Notes: generated by a model from the sequence alone, not told the origin. Shown: positions 34,257-43,924, counted from the first letter of the stretch. The stretch: DNA of 64,000 bases from UBA935 sp031556725 (GCA_031556725.1 JAVBSL010000014.1:62001-126000); one strand, 5' to 3'. Numbers and translations are program-made.

Positions 34257-35249
34257 ATGAACGTTTGGAAAAAAACAATAGGGATTGTAATCATTCCCGC
34301 CGCAACACTTCTGATTATGCTGATATTATGTAGCGTTAACGGAATTAAAATGTTTGAGACAGAAGGCAATTGGATTGTATTCTGTCGAGCAGCGGCATCA
34401 GTTATGCTGACGACCTTTGCATTGTCCATTAATCTGAACTCCGGAAGATTTGATTTTTCCATTGGTGCGGTATCGTTGTTGTCATCTGTCATCAGTGCAT
34501 CAATCTGTACTCAGGCGGGTCTGCCTACCGGAGTGATGCTGGTGATTTCTTTGGCAGCCGGTGCCTTGCTGGGAATGATATCGGGAGTGGTCTATGTTCT
34601 GGTAAAATTGCCGCCAATCATTGTATCGCTGGGGATGGCATTATTTTATGAAGGTATTGCATTTGCAATAACCAAAGGCTACGGTGTTTCTTTTGTGGCA
34701 AATTCAGAACTGACAAGCTTTCCGGGGGTCAGAAACTATATCCTGGTTATTATAATTGCCCTGGCTGTAATCATTTTCCTTTTTGACTATACACAGTTTG
34801 GCTATGACTATAAGGCTTTATTATCCGGCCAGAAGGTTGCTGTTAATACCGGAATTAAGGAAATACCGAATACCATCGGCTGCTATACAATTGCAGGGGG
34901 ATTGATGGGAATCGTTGGTTTCTTGAGCGCAACCAATACCGGAACGGTCCAGATGGCTTTGAATTTCGGTTCCATTGGCGTAATGTTTACCGCATTCTTG
35001 CCAATGTTCATCGGTGGATTTATCGGCCGCTTCTGTAATGAAAAGATTGGATATCTGTTGGGAGCAGTAACGACAGCTTTTATCTCACTGATGTATGCAC
35101 GAATGAATGTGGATTCTTCTATTCAGCAAATTGTAACAGCATTAGTTTTGGTATGTTTCCTGATATATCTTAATAACGAAAATAAAATAGCAGAACTAAT
35201 TCTATTAAAAAAGTATTTTACAAAGAAGGTGGATAAAGAAAATGTATAA
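34257..35249 (+). CDS. Sugar ABC transporter permease, RbsC family (subunit 2)
   Basis: Second permease (330 aa), with the family motif SINLNSGRFDFSIGAVSLLS (near 60) and FGSIGVMFTAFLPMFIGGFI in the C-terminal half. It differs clearly from the permease at 31792, so the two probably form a heterodimer. ATG 34257 follows GGAGGAG; a longer in-frame start at 34236 has no ribosome site. Its 3' end overlaps the next gene by 8 nt. Confidence 0.88.
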   Translation: MNVWKKTIGIVIIPAATLLIMLILCSVNGIKMFETEGNWIVFCRAAASVMLTTFALSINLNSGRFDFSIGAVSLLSSVISASICTQAGLPTGVMLVISLAAGALLGMISGVVYVLVKLPPIIVSLGMALFYEGIAFAITKGYGVSFVANSELTSFPGVRNYILVIIIALAVIIFLFDYTQFGYDYKALLSGQKVAVNTGIKEIPNTIGCYTIAGGLMGIVGFLSATNTGTVQMALNFGSIGVMFTAFLPMFIGGFIGRFCNEKIGYLLGAVTTAFISLMYARMNVDSSIQQIVTALVLVCFLIYLNNENKIAELILLKKYFTKKVDKENV

Positions 35250-35904
35250 GCATAAAAATTATGAGCATAAAATTTATGCTGGTATTATCTTTGATTTGGA
35301 TGGTGTTATTTGCTTTACCGACCAATATCATTATCGGGCATGGAAACAAATGGCGGATAAAAGACAGATTTATTTCGATGAGGAAATTAATAACAGACTT
35401 AGAGGTGTGAGCCGAATGGAAAGTCTGGAAATTATTCTGGAGCAGTACGAAGGAATACTTTCGGCAGAAGAAAAAAACCTTTTAGCAGAGGAAAAAAACC
35501 GTAATTATGTAGAACTGCTGAAGGAGATAACAGAACAGGATCTTACTGCGGAGGTAAGAGAAACCCTGGACTATCTGAGGGGAAAAGGGTATTTACTGGC
35601 AATTGGCTCTTCCAGTAAAAATGCCAAATATATATTGGAAAGACTGGGACTGAAAAATTACTTTGACGCTATCAGCGATGGAACTAATATCAGCCGTTCT
35701 AAACCAGATCCGGAGGTGTTTTGGAAAGCGGCAGGATTTATTGGACTTTCACCATCAGAATGTCTGGTAGTAGAGGATGCAATTGCGGGAATTGACGCAG
35801 CAGCAAGCGGCGGCTTTGACAGTGCTGGCTTGGGAGAAGCAGCAGCTTATGAGAAAACGGTGTTTCCATTAAATGGCTTTGGAGATTTGCAAAAAATTAT
35901 GTAG
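35242..35904 (+). CDS. pgmB: Beta-phosphoglucomutase-like HAD hydrolase
   Basis: HAD-superfamily protein (220 aa). Motif I is IIFDLDGVICFTDQYHYRAW with nucleophile Asp18 and acid/base Asp20; the cap region has RLRGVSRMESLEII; motif II is IGSSSKNA; motif III SRSKPDPEVF; motif IV VVEDAIAGIDAA. This set matches PgmB, which converts beta-glucose-1-phosphate to glucose-6-phosphate. No glycoside phosphorylase that would make beta-glucose-1-phosphate is in the window, so its substrate in this operon is an open point. Confidence 0.87.
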   Translation: MYKHKNYEHKIYAGIIFDLDGVICFTDQYHYRAWKQMADKRQIYFDEEINNRLRGVSRMESLEIILEQYEGILSAEEKNLLAEEKNRNYVELLKEITEQDLTAEVRETLDYLRGKGYLLAIGSSSKNAKYILERLGLKNYFDAISDGTNISRSKPDPEVFWKAAGFIGLSPSECLVVEDAIAGIDAAASGGFDSAGLGEAAAYEKTVFPLNGFGDLQKIM

Positions 35905-35958
35905 AAAATAACAGGCGGAGCGGATTCTTTGGCCGATTTTATAGAGGAGGACTTAAGT

Positions 35959-37641
35959 ATGAATTTGAAAGGGGCACCCTTTCACTTAAAAGATGGGGAT
36001 ATTGCGTGGATAGAACAGACATTGGCGGAAATGTCATTAGAAGAAAAAATAGGACAGCTTTTTTGTCCGATTGGCTACTCGACCGATCCTAATTACTTGA
36101 ATCTGTTACTTAGTATGAATATTGGTGGATTATTTTTTCGGGATGGCGTGGGAAAGGAAATGCGAGATACCTTTGAGTATGCCCAGAATCATTCTAAGAT
36201 TCCACTTTTGATACCGTCTAATCTGGAATCGGGCGGAGACGGTGCAGCGATTGATGGAACTCCTTATGGGAAACCTCTGGCCTGTGCCGCAGCAGGTGAT
36301 AAAAAGTATGCATATCGATTAGGGAAGATTGCCTGTTCGGAAGCTGCTGCATTGGGAATTAACTGGGCATTTGCTCCAGTCGTGGATATAGATTTCAATC
36401 ACCACAGTCCCATAACCAATGTCAGAACCTTCGGTGACAATCAGGAAGTAATATGGAAGTATGCCAGAGAATATATGAAGGCTGCCACAGAAAATCTTGT
36501 GGCCACCAGCGTTAAGCATTTTCCGGGGGATGGGGTTGATGAAAGAGATCAGCACCTTTTAACCTCCATAAATTCTCTGTCAATGGAAGAATGGGACGAA
36601 AGCTATGGTGTGATTTATAGAAAACTAATAGAAGCCGGTACCTTGACGATTATGGCGGGACATATAGCCATGCCAGCTTATCAGGAACATTTTAATCCCC
36701 TGATGAAAGAAAAAATCATACCGGCGACTCTTTCCAAGGAACTTCTAAATCATTTATTACGGGAAAAACTTGGATTCAATGGTCTGATCATTACCGATGC
36801 AACGCCTATGGTGGGATTTACCGCAGCAATGGCTCGTTCCAGATCTATTCCTTATGCGATCGAGAGCGGCTGTGATATGATTCTGTTTAATAAAGATTTG
36901 GCAGAAGATTATGAATTTATGATGGACGGATACAAAAAAGGGCTTTTATCCGAAAAACGATTGCTGGAAGCAAATCGCCGGATTTTAGCATTGAAAGCAG
37001 CACTAAGGCTGCATGAAAAGAAAGCCCAGAAGCAATTAGTACCGCCATCGGAAGCACTGGGGATATTGCAGTGCAAGCAACATACAGCATGGGCTAAGGA
37101 ATTGGCAGACCAATCGATTACCCTGGTAAAAGACACCCAGAAGCTGCTGCCCATTACACCGAAAAAGTATAAAAAGCTTTTGCTGGAAATCATGGGCGAT
37201 TTTCCTTCAAATGAAAGAGTGCTCACTCAGGTAAAAAAAGAACTGGAAAGCAAGGGATTTGAAGTAGCTTTATATGAGCCTGAAAATTTTGAGTTAGGTG
37301 TGGATAATGTTCGAACCTTTAAAGAAAAATATGATTTGGTTATTTATATCGGCAATGTAGAAAATGCCAGTAATAAAACCACAAGCCGTTTAAATTGGTA
37401 TACATTCTGGGGGCAGGGAAATAATGTGCCGTGGTTTGTGGAAGAGGTTCCGACAATGTTCATCAGTGTAGCCAATCCCTATCATTTATTGGATGTACCG
37501 ATGATCAGGACATATATCAACTGCTATTCTAACAATCAATACGTATTAAATTCTGTGATTGAAAAAATAACCGGTAATAGTGAATTTAAAGGTAAAAATC
37601 CGGTAGATCCGTTTTGTGGAAGAAAAGAATTATCCTATTAG
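35959..37641 (+). CDS. Glycoside hydrolase family 3 enzyme (NagZ-like/beta-glucosidase-like), cytoplasmic
   Basis: GH3 protein (560 aa) without a signal peptide. SLEEKIGQLFCPIGY opens the barrel; KHFPGDGVDERDQH (near 186) is the family's substrate-binding loop, where NagZ enzymes have KHFPGHG...DSH; the nucleophile Asp is in GLIITDATPMVGF (near 278). A C-terminal alpha/beta domain (about 370-540) follows. NagZ-type and beta-glucosidase-type specificities cannot be separated here; a place between pgmB and a rhamnosidase suggests a beta-glycoside of plant or microbial origin. ATG 35959 has a GAGGAGGAC site. Confidence 0.82.
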   Translation: MNLKGAPFHLKDGDIAWIEQTLAEMSLEEKIGQLFCPIGYSTDPNYLNLLLSMNIGGLFFRDGVGKEMRDTFEYAQNHSKIPLLIPSNLESGGDGAAIDGTPYGKPLACAAAGDKKYAYRLGKIACSEAAALGINWAFAPVVDIDFNHHSPITNVRTFGDNQEVIWKYAREYMKAATENLVATSVKHFPGDGVDERDQHLLTSINSLSMEEWDESYGVIYRKLIEAGTLTIMAGHIAMPAYQEHFNPLMKEKIIPATLSKELLNHLLREKLGFNGLIITDATPMVGFTAAMARSRSIPYAIESGCDMILFNKDLAEDYEFMMDGYKKGLLSEKRLLEANRRILALKAALRLHEKKAQKQLVPPSEALGILQCKQHTAWAKELADQSITLVKDTQKLLPITPKKYKKLLLEIMGDFPSNERVLTQVKKELESKGFEVALYEPENFELGVDNVRTFKEKYDLVIYIGNVENASNKTTSRLNWYTFWGQGNNVPWFVEEVPTMFISVANPYHLLDVPMIRTYINCYSNNQYVLNSVIEKITGNSEFKGKNPVDPFCGRKELSY

Positions 37642-37650
37642 GAGAAGCAT

Positions 37651-40203
37651 ATGAAAATTTCGCATTTAACTATTAATCAATTACATAATCCAATAGGTTA
37701 TGATTTGTCCTATATGTCTTTTTCCTGGCGGGTGGATGAAGCAATAGGAACTCGCAGTGCGGCTGTTAAGCTTGAGATATCAACCAGGGGAGATATGTCT
37801 GAGCTGGTATATGATACAGGACTCCTTGAAAATTATAGTGAGTGCAAGTATGAAGTATCTATAAAGTTGGAAAACCGGACTCGCTATTATTGGCGGGTAT
37901 GGATTCAGGATGTGACAGGAGACGAGGCGTTGAGTGATATTGCCTGGTTTGAAACGGGAAAGGGTCAGGAAACGTGGCAAGGCAACTGGATAGCAGCGCA
38001 TAAAGAAGAAAACAGAATGCCCCTTCTATTTAAGGATTTTGTCATTGAAAAGGAAGTGAGTAAGGCAAGATTATATATATATGGAGCAGGACTATATGAA
38101 GCTTATCTTAATGCAGATAAAATCGGTGATGAGTATTTGCAGCCGGGATATCATTCTTACGATTTGATGATGGAATATCAGACCTATGATACGACAGAAT
38201 ATATCCAGTCAGGCCGGAATCGTTTATTAGTATTGTTGGGAGAGGGCTGGTATAAAGGCCGATTTGGCTTTGATGATGATTACCGCAACCTATATGGAAA
38301 CCGCAAAAAATGCATTGCCGAGCTTGTAATTACCTATACAGACGACACCGAAGAATGGATTGCTACAGATCATACATGGGAAGCGATGCAAAGTCCCATT
38401 GCCGCAAATGGGATTTACGATGGGGAATGGATTAATGATACAGTTGCCTGCGAAGAATTAGTGGTTGAAGAATTAACAGACAGCAAAAATTTACTATCAG
38501 AGAGAAGTAATCCTTTTATTCATAAAGTGCAAAGCTATGCGTCCGTGTCCCAATCAGAGCATTCGGAGGGCTATCTGCTTTTGGATTTTGGAGAGAGTAT
38601 AACCGGATGGGTAGAATGGGAAGGAAAACTGGAGTACGGACAGCACGTTAAGCTATCCTATGGAGAAGTACTTCAAAAAGGGGCTTTTTACAATGATAAC
38701 TTGAGAACAGCAAAGGCTGAATTTAACTATATTTCTAATGGAACAGCTAAAATAGTCAGACCTCATTTTACATATTATGGGTTTCGCTATGTTAAGGTAG
38801 AGGGTCTACGTAGCGGGCAAAAACTGAACTTTACCGCATATCGGTTGATGTCAGATATTCCTGTAACTGGAAAGCTGATTACCTCAAATGAGAAGATAAA
38901 CCGATTGGTAGAAAATACGATGCGTTCTCAGCAGTGCAACTTCCTGGATATTCCCACCGACTGCCCGCAAAGGGATGAACGGATGGGGTGGACCGGAGAT
39001 GTGGCAATATTTGCCGGAACAGCCTGTTTTCATATGGATTGCGCCGCTTTTTTCAGACATTATATGAAGAATTTGTATAAAGAACAAATGCAGCTTAGGG
39101 GCGCAGTACCTTTTTTTGTACCAAAGCCCAAGATAGCGGCGGGGGAAGGCGTAAATCCGTTTTACTTTACAGCCGGAGCCTGCACATGGGGGGATGTAGC
39201 AACAATCTTACCGTGGACCTTATATGAATATTATGGCGATAAAGAGCTTCTCCGGGAGCAGTATCCGGCGATGTGTGAATGGACGGATTATCTTACCCGC
39301 CGTTCCGCAGAAAATAAAGTCCCTTATTTATGGCAAAATGACCGGCAGCTAGGAGACTGGCTGGCACTGGATAATGGAGATATTAATAATCCCATCGGAA
39401 AAACCGATGCCCAAATGATTGCCTCAGCATACTACTATCAGTCTGCTAAGTATTGCAGTCAGGCGGCAGAAATATTGCAGGATAGCAGGAGCGAAGAATT
39501 CCGGCAGTTAGCAGAGAATATCCGTAAAGCTTTTTTGTTATTTTACTATGATGAAAAAAAGGAATTAAATATTGAATATACGCAGACTGCCTGTGCTGTA
39601 TTGCTGCGTATGCAATTATATCCGGCAGAAGGCAAGGCACAGCTGATTAACCGCTTGAAGCAGCTTTTGGAAGAAAATAACGGTCATTTGAATACCGGAT
39701 TTATTGGAACACCTGCACTATGTCCGGCACTATCGGAAAATGGTTTGAATGATATGGCGTATGCTTTACTGCTAAATGAAGAATATCCCGGCTGGCTTCA
39801 TGAAGTGAATATGGGTGCAACTACTGTATGGGAACGATGGAATTCCCTGAATGAAGATGGAAGTATCAGCGGCACCGGTATGAATAGTTTGAATCATTAT
39901 GCCTATGGCAGTATTGCTGAATGGATATATCGATATATGTGCGGTTTCAGACCCAGCATGGGTAGTGACATTAAAATGACGATTAGTCCTATGCCGAACA
40001 GCCAGGTGAAGACAGTGACTGGAAGTTGGAACTCCGTATATGGAACTTATGTGAGTGGATGGACTTTTGATGAAGAGTTAGGAATCAGGTATAAAGTAGA
40101 GATTCCCTTTGGTGCTAACGCCAAAGTTATATTTCCCAATGGCAATACGCATTTATTGGAGCGTGGAATCTATTACTTTAACAGCAATGGAGATTGTGAA
40201 TGA
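37651..40203 (+). CDS. Alpha-L-rhamnosidase, GH78, cytoplasmic
   Basis: Large GH78 enzyme (850 aa) that removes terminal alpha-L-rhamnose. N-terminal beta-sandwich domains (about 1-400) include AGLYEAYLNADKIGDEYLQP and WYKGRFGFD. The (alpha/alpha)6 catalytic domain carries DIPTDCPQRDERMGWTGD (near 435-450), whose Glu in DER is the proposed general acid in the family, then NDRQLGDWLALD. No signal peptide, so rhamnosides must be imported first by the ABC importer encoded upstream. The stop overlaps the next start by ATGA, so it is coupled to the sensor cyclase. Confidence 0.93.
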   Translation: MKISHLTINQLHNPIGYDLSYMSFSWRVDEAIGTRSAAVKLEISTRGDMSELVYDTGLLENYSECKYEVSIKLENRTRYYWRVWIQDVTGDEALSDIAWFETGKGQETWQGNWIAAHKEENRMPLLFKDFVIEKEVSKARLYIYGAGLYEAYLNADKIGDEYLQPGYHSYDLMMEYQTYDTTEYIQSGRNRLLVLLGEGWYKGRFGFDDDYRNLYGNRKKCIAELVITYTDDTEEWIATDHTWEAMQSPIAANGIYDGEWINDTVACEELVVEELTDSKNLLSERSNPFIHKVQSYASVSQSEHSEGYLLLDFGESITGWVEWEGKLEYGQHVKLSYGEVLQKGAFYNDNLRTAKAEFNYISNGTAKIVRPHFTYYGFRYVKVEGLRSGQKLNFTAYRLMSDIPVTGKLITSNEKINRLVENTMRSQQCNFLDIPTDCPQRDERMGWTGDVAIFAGTACFHMDCAAFFRHYMKNLYKEQMQLRGAVPFFVPKPKIAAGEGVNPFYFTAGACTWGDVATILPWTLYEYYGDKELLREQYPAMCEWTDYLTRRSAENKVPYLWQNDRQLGDWLALDNGDINNPIGKTDAQMIASAYYYQSAKYCSQAAEILQDSRSEEFRQLAENIRKAFLLFYYDEKKELNIEYTQTACAVLLRMQLYPAEGKAQLINRLKQLLEENNGHLNTGFIGTPALCPALSENGLNDMAYALLLNEEYPGWLHEVNMGATTVWERWNSLNEDGSISGTGMNSLNHYAYGSIAEWIYRYMCGFRPSMGSDIKMTISPMPNSQVKTVTGSWNSVYGTYVSGWTFDEELGIRYKVEIPFGANAKVIFPNGNTHLLERGIYYFNSNGDCE

Positions 40204-42068
40204 AAATTGCGGTTTTAATTGGTGGAATTGCATATGAAGTCCAAAGACATCTTTTAGAAGGGATCATGGAATATGCCCATGGCAAAAATATAAGCATCTT
40301 TGTGTTTACCTGTAATGGAGATATTTACCGGCAAACGGAGTATGGAATTGGTGAATACCATATTTTTAATCTACCGGATCTTAAAAGCTATGATGGAATT
40401 ATTTACTCAAAGAATACCATTCAAAATGAAGAAATGGGAAACAAACTGACGGAAATGATCCAAAAATCCGGTGTTCCGGCAATTAGTATTGAAGCCCAAA
40501 TTGATGGAATGACAAGATTTTATGTGGATAACCGGAAAGCAATGGGACAAATGGCAGCGCATCTGGTAAAAAAGCATAATGTTCAGAGAATATATTATCT
40601 TTCCGGACCAAGGCAGAACCATGAGAGCAAAGAACGGTGGGAAGGAGCACACGATAGCTTACGAAAACAGGGTGTGACTTTAGATGATGAAAATACATAC
40701 TATGGTGATTTTTGGGTAGAAAGCGGGAAACAGCTTGTTAAGCAGTTGCTTAATCGACAAACAGATTTACCCGAAGCGATTATCTGTGCCAATGATGATA
40801 TGGCAATCGGAACTTTTTTGGAACTACGGAATGCAAAGATAAAGGTCGGCGATGAAATACGAATAACGGGATTTGATCACACCTCGGATACGGATAATCT
40901 TTCTCCGGGAATCACAACGGTTAAAAAACCACAGTTTGAAATGGGGTATGAAGCTTGTAAAGCCTTAGTAAAAAAAGCTGATTTAAAGGAACGCGAATTT
41001 CAAGTACGCTGTTGTTACCGGGGGAGTTGTGGATGTCATGAATCAAAAAAGAAAGTGCTGGAAGAAGTCCAAATAAGGGATATTGAACGCCGCTTGGCAA
41101 TGATGTCCATGTCCGAGTTGACCAAAATTTTGGCGTCAGACTTAAATGATTATGACAATTTACATGATTTCTGTGAATGTCTGAAGCTGCATATCTCCAA
41201 AACAGATTTTACTTTTTTCTATTTATGCTTATGCGAAGAGTATCCGACAAGTCACGCGATTGAGTACAGATATGATATCAGGGAGGACTACACAGAACGG
41301 ATCCACATTCCGATTGCATACGAGAATGGAAGTTTTCAGGAATATGGTTACTTTGATAAAAGACAGCTGCTCCCCCAGGCATGCTTGGAGAAAAGTAAGG
41401 GTAATACCTATATTGTCATGCCACTACATTTTCGTAAGAACTGTTTAGGGTATTGTGTTATGGCGGGAAGTGACTGGCCAATCCGGAGTACTCAGTTTCA
41501 AAACTGGATCATGAATATTTCAAATGCACTGGAAAATATTAAGAAACAGAGTGCACTGAAAAGTTTGGTAAATAAATTAAATGATATGTGGGTTATGGAT
41601 ACCATGACCAAAGTGTTTAACAGAGCCGGATTTTACAGATTTGCAGATAAAATATTAGAAGAGTGCAAACAGGAAGATAAACCGATCGGTATTGTATTTG
41701 TGGATATCAACAAACTTAAGAGAGTCAATGATAACTATGGCCATGAAGAAGGCGATTTCTATATTATGTCTGTAGCAAAAAAAATGAAGAAATTGAAAAA
41801 ACATGGCGAGATTATTATGCGATATGGGGGGGATGAGTTTGTAGTATTGGGAAAGGTGATTGATGAAACTTATTATCAAAACTATCAAGAGCTTTTGAAT
41901 CAAGAACTGGACAGTTGCAGGATCAAACATAATAAACCCTATGAAATGAGCGCCAGCGTTGGATTTCATTTAGCTATTATTAATCAATACTTTAAATTGG
42001 ATGCATTAATTGAAAATGCAGATAAGGAAATGTACAAAATAAAGCGTATGATGAATGACAGGGGATAA
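40200..42068 (+). CDS. Diguanylate cyclase with LacI-like sugar-binding sensor domain (no DNA-binding domain)
   Basis: Protein of 622 aa. Residues 1-285 follow the LacI/GalR ligand-binding fold: AVLIGGIAYEVQRHLLEGI, YYLSGPRQNHESKERWEGA, AIICANDDMAIGTFLELR, ITGFDHTSDTDNLSPGITT. There is no helix-turn-helix and no signal peptide or membrane segment, so the sensor is cytoplasmic. A Cys-rich strand (CCYRGSCGCHE), a middle domain (about 290-450) and a C-terminal GGDEF domain (about 455-622) follow, with an intact active site RYGGDEFVVLG (near 543). No RxxD inhibitory site is seen at the usual distance before it. It probably makes c-di-GMP in response to an imported sugar. Last gene of the operon, coupled to the rhamnosidase. 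Confidence 0.85.
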   Translation: MKIAVLIGGIAYEVQRHLLEGIMEYAHGKNISIFVFTCNGDIYRQTEYGIGEYHIFNLPDLKSYDGIIYSKNTIQNEEMGNKLTEMIQKSGVPAISIEAQIDGMTRFYVDNRKAMGQMAAHLVKKHNVQRIYYLSGPRQNHESKERWEGAHDSLRKQGVTLDDENTYYGDFWVESGKQLVKQLLNRQTDLPEAIICANDDMAIGTFLELRNAKIKVGDEIRITGFDHTSDTDNLSPGITTVKKPQFEMGYEACKALVKKADLKEREFQVRCCYRGSCGCHESKKKVLEEVQIRDIERRLAMMSMSELTKILASDLNDYDNLHDFCECLKLHISKTDFTFFYLCLCEEYPTSHAIEYRYDIREDYTERIHIPIAYENGSFQEYGYFDKRQLLPQACLEKSKGNTYIVMPLHFRKNCLGYCVMAGSDWPIRSTQFQNWIMNISNALENIKKQSALKSLVNKLNDMWVMDTMTKVFNRAGFYRFADKILEECKQEDKPIGIVFVDINKLKRVNDNYGHEEGDFYIMSVAKKMKKLKKHGEIIMRYGGDEFVVLGKVIDETYYQNYQELLNQELDSCRIKHNKPYEMSASVGFHLAIINQYFKLDALIENADKEMYKIKRMMNDRG

Positions 42069-42171
42069 TGATGCAAGTATGCCGGAGTATTATAATATAC
42101 ACGTAAATAAAGGTATGTTGTGGTATGAAAGGTGAAGAATAAGACTGCCAAAGCGACAGCAATGATATCTT

Positions 42172-42329
42172 AGATTCTACAAAACCCCGGAGATCCCCGA
42201 AACCGGTTCCGGTATCATAACCAAGGCTTTTTGTTCTCCCCATACAAGGTAGAGGGTATCGAGGCCAAATTCATCTATTCTCAGTGTATTTGGAGCAATT
42301 TCTTCAACATTATAGTTTCTGTTTTGCAT
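42172..42329 (-). pseudogene. MBL-fold metallohydrolase remnant (frameshifted and truncated)
   Basis: The ATG at 42329 has a good GGAGG site and encodes NTLRIDEFGLDTLYLVWGEQ, then KALVM. One reading-frame step on, the other frame continues YDTGTGFGDLRGFVE. The family expects KALVIDTGTGFGDLRGFVE, so a single missing T breaks the frame. After about 42172 the similarity ends, so at least three quarters of the gene, including the HxHxDH zinc motif, is gone. The flanks 42069-42171 and 42330-42404 show no gene. Confidence 0.7.
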
Positions 42330-42404
42330 ATCTCAATCCTCCTGCTTATGATGCCTGATATTATTTATTTCGGCTGGCAAGTGTAGCTTCGGCAATTACC
42401 AAAG

Positions 42405-43127
42405 TTAAAGCTTAAATCGCCCTGCAAGTTTAAGTAGTTTACTCATGCCCGGTAATATTTCAAATTTATTTTTCATGATACTGTCAATCATAACCTTAAC
42501 CACATCAGGAACATCCATAGTAGGCATATTATTTTTATGATCGGCCTCAGGACTGCTGCGACTAAAAAGAGGTTTTGAAGTTTTCGGAGGCGCAAGCTCA
42601 AATACTTTGACGCTGGTATCTTTTAGCTGCAGACGAAGCGACTTTGTATAAGCATGGATACCAATCTTTGAAGTACTGTATATAGGTGCCTTTGGGAATG
42701 TGATAAACGCAAGACCCGAAGAAACATTAACAATAGCTGCTTCAGGCTGTTTCTTCAGGTGATGTAAAAACTGCTGGGCCATGCGAATTGGGCCATTCAG
42801 ATTAATGTCAATTTCGTCGCAGATATTATCGTATTCAGTATTGTTAAAATCAATTGCACGCATAATTCCCGCATTGTTGATTATCATATTTAGTTTTGGA
42901 AAATCGGCCGTAACTTTTGAATACAGCTCACATATTGATTGCGGATCGCTTACATCACTTTGATAGATATGAAGGTCGGGGAATTTCTTTTTAGTTGCTT
43001 CCAGCTTTGAGATGTCCCGTCCTGTTATGATAACGTTGTTTCCCCGTGCCATGAGCTGTTTAGCCATTTCAAGACCAATTCCTGATGTACCTCCGGTAAT
43101 TAATATTGTATCTGATTTTAAGTTCAT
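42405..43127 (-). CDS. Short-chain dehydrogenase/reductase (DltE-like)
   Basis: Classical SDR (240 aa), an NAD(P)-dependent oxidoreductase. Cofactor motif TGGTSGIGLEMAKQL, NNAGIMRAIDF, the catalytic Ser in IVNVSSGLAF and the YxxxK pair in APIYSTSKIGIHAYTK are present. The sequence layout (ELAPPKTSKPLF, then a short C-terminus) is that of the DltE/YciK-like group of uncertain substrate. It is divergent from a TetR-family gene across a palindrome, so it is probably the regulator's target. Confidence 0.85.
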   Translation of the reverse strand: MNLKSDTILITGGTSGIGLEMAKQLMARGNNVIITGRDISKLEATKKKFPDLHIYQSDVSDPQSICELYSKVTADFPKLNMIINNAGIMRAIDFNNTEYDNICDEIDINLNGPIRMAQQFLHHLKKQPEAAIVNVSSGLAFITFPKAPIYSTSKIGIHAYTKSLRLQLKDTSVKVFELAPPKTSKPLFSRSSPEADHKNNMPTMDVPDVVKVMIDSIMKNKFEILPGMSKLLKLAGRFKL

Positions 43128-43151
43128 TATAAATTCCTCCTGTTTTTTATG

Positions 43152-43167
43152 CGTTACACTTGTAACG
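43152..43167. promoter_or_regulatory. Palindromic operator between SDR and TetR genes
   Basis: CGTTACA-CT-TGTAACG is a perfect inverted repeat in the divergent promoter region, 25 bp from the SDR start. A partial copy (TGTTACAA) occurs at 43223. It fits a TetR-type dimer site. Confidence 0.7.
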
Positions 43168-43247
43168 TGTCTGGAAATAGTTTATAATATTTAAAACAAG
43201 AAGTCAACGGCTTATTGCTTAGCTGTTACAAACAGGAGGAATCTGTC

Positions 43248-43787
43248 ATGTCTGAACCATATTCTGAAACTCAGAAAAGAATTACCAAAGAATCTGTTTT
43301 TACAGCTTTTCTAAAACTGTTAGAACATCGAACCTTTAGCGAGATGACAATAACAGAGATTACGAAGGTGGCTGGTGTATCACGTGCCGCTTTCTATAGA
43401 AACTATGAAACCAAAGAGGACATTATAATCTTCCACCTTCGTGATTTATTCCAAGAGCTTTTATTACAATTGCAAGCGCTGGAAAACAAGAGCAAACTGA
43501 ATAGGACAAGGCTGTTTTTTGCTTTTTTTGAGAAGCACAGTGATTTCATTAATATTTTAGTAACGTCAGAATTATCCCATATCTTTTATGAACAGTTCTG
43601 CATATATGTTACTGATTTTTTTGAAAGTGAAACTGTCAAATTTTATAATTCTCATCTTTATGAGAGGTATTTTTCGCAGTTCATAGCCTCTGGTCTTTTT
43701 AGAGTTTTATTGGAGTGGGTCAAGGATGGGACAACTGATAGTATTGATGATATAACAGGGTTCATGTTTGAAGTAACCGGAAGTTGA
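43248..43787 (+). CDS. TetR/AcrR-family transcriptional regulator
   Basis: Regulator of 179 aa. The N-terminal helix-turn-helix is FSEMTITEITKVAGVSRAAF then YRNYETKEDII, typical of TetR proteins; the C-terminal ligand domain (about 60-179) resembles the TetR_C group with EKHSDFINILVTSELSHIFY. ATG 43248 lies behind AGGAGG. Divergent from the SDR gene with a palindromic operator between them, so it probably represses that gene and itself. Confidence 0.88.
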   Translation: MSEPYSETQKRITKESVFTAFLKLLEHRTFSEMTITEITKVAGVSRAAFYRNYETKEDIIIFHLRDLFQELLLQLQALENKSKLNRTRLFFAFFEKHSDFINILVTSELSHIFYEQFCIYVTDFFESETVKFYNSHLYERYFSQFIASGLFRVLLEWVKDGTTDSIDDITGFMFEVTGS

Positions 43788-43833
43788 TACATTATTATTT
43801 CCATTTATTAATTGGATGACTTACAAATTATTA

Positions 43834-43862
43834 TTGCATAAAATGCTTTAAACATTTATAAT
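43834..43862 (+). promoter_or_regulatory. Promoter of the riboswitch-controlled P-type ATPase
   Basis: TTGCAT (43834-43839) and TATAAT (43857-43862) with a 17-bp spacer; the resulting leader is about 265 nt. Confidence 0.65.
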
Positions 43863-43924
43863 AATAGAATAAGTAAACTCTTTGCACTGCATTACATTTC
43901 GATATTAGAAATGCGCGATCAACA

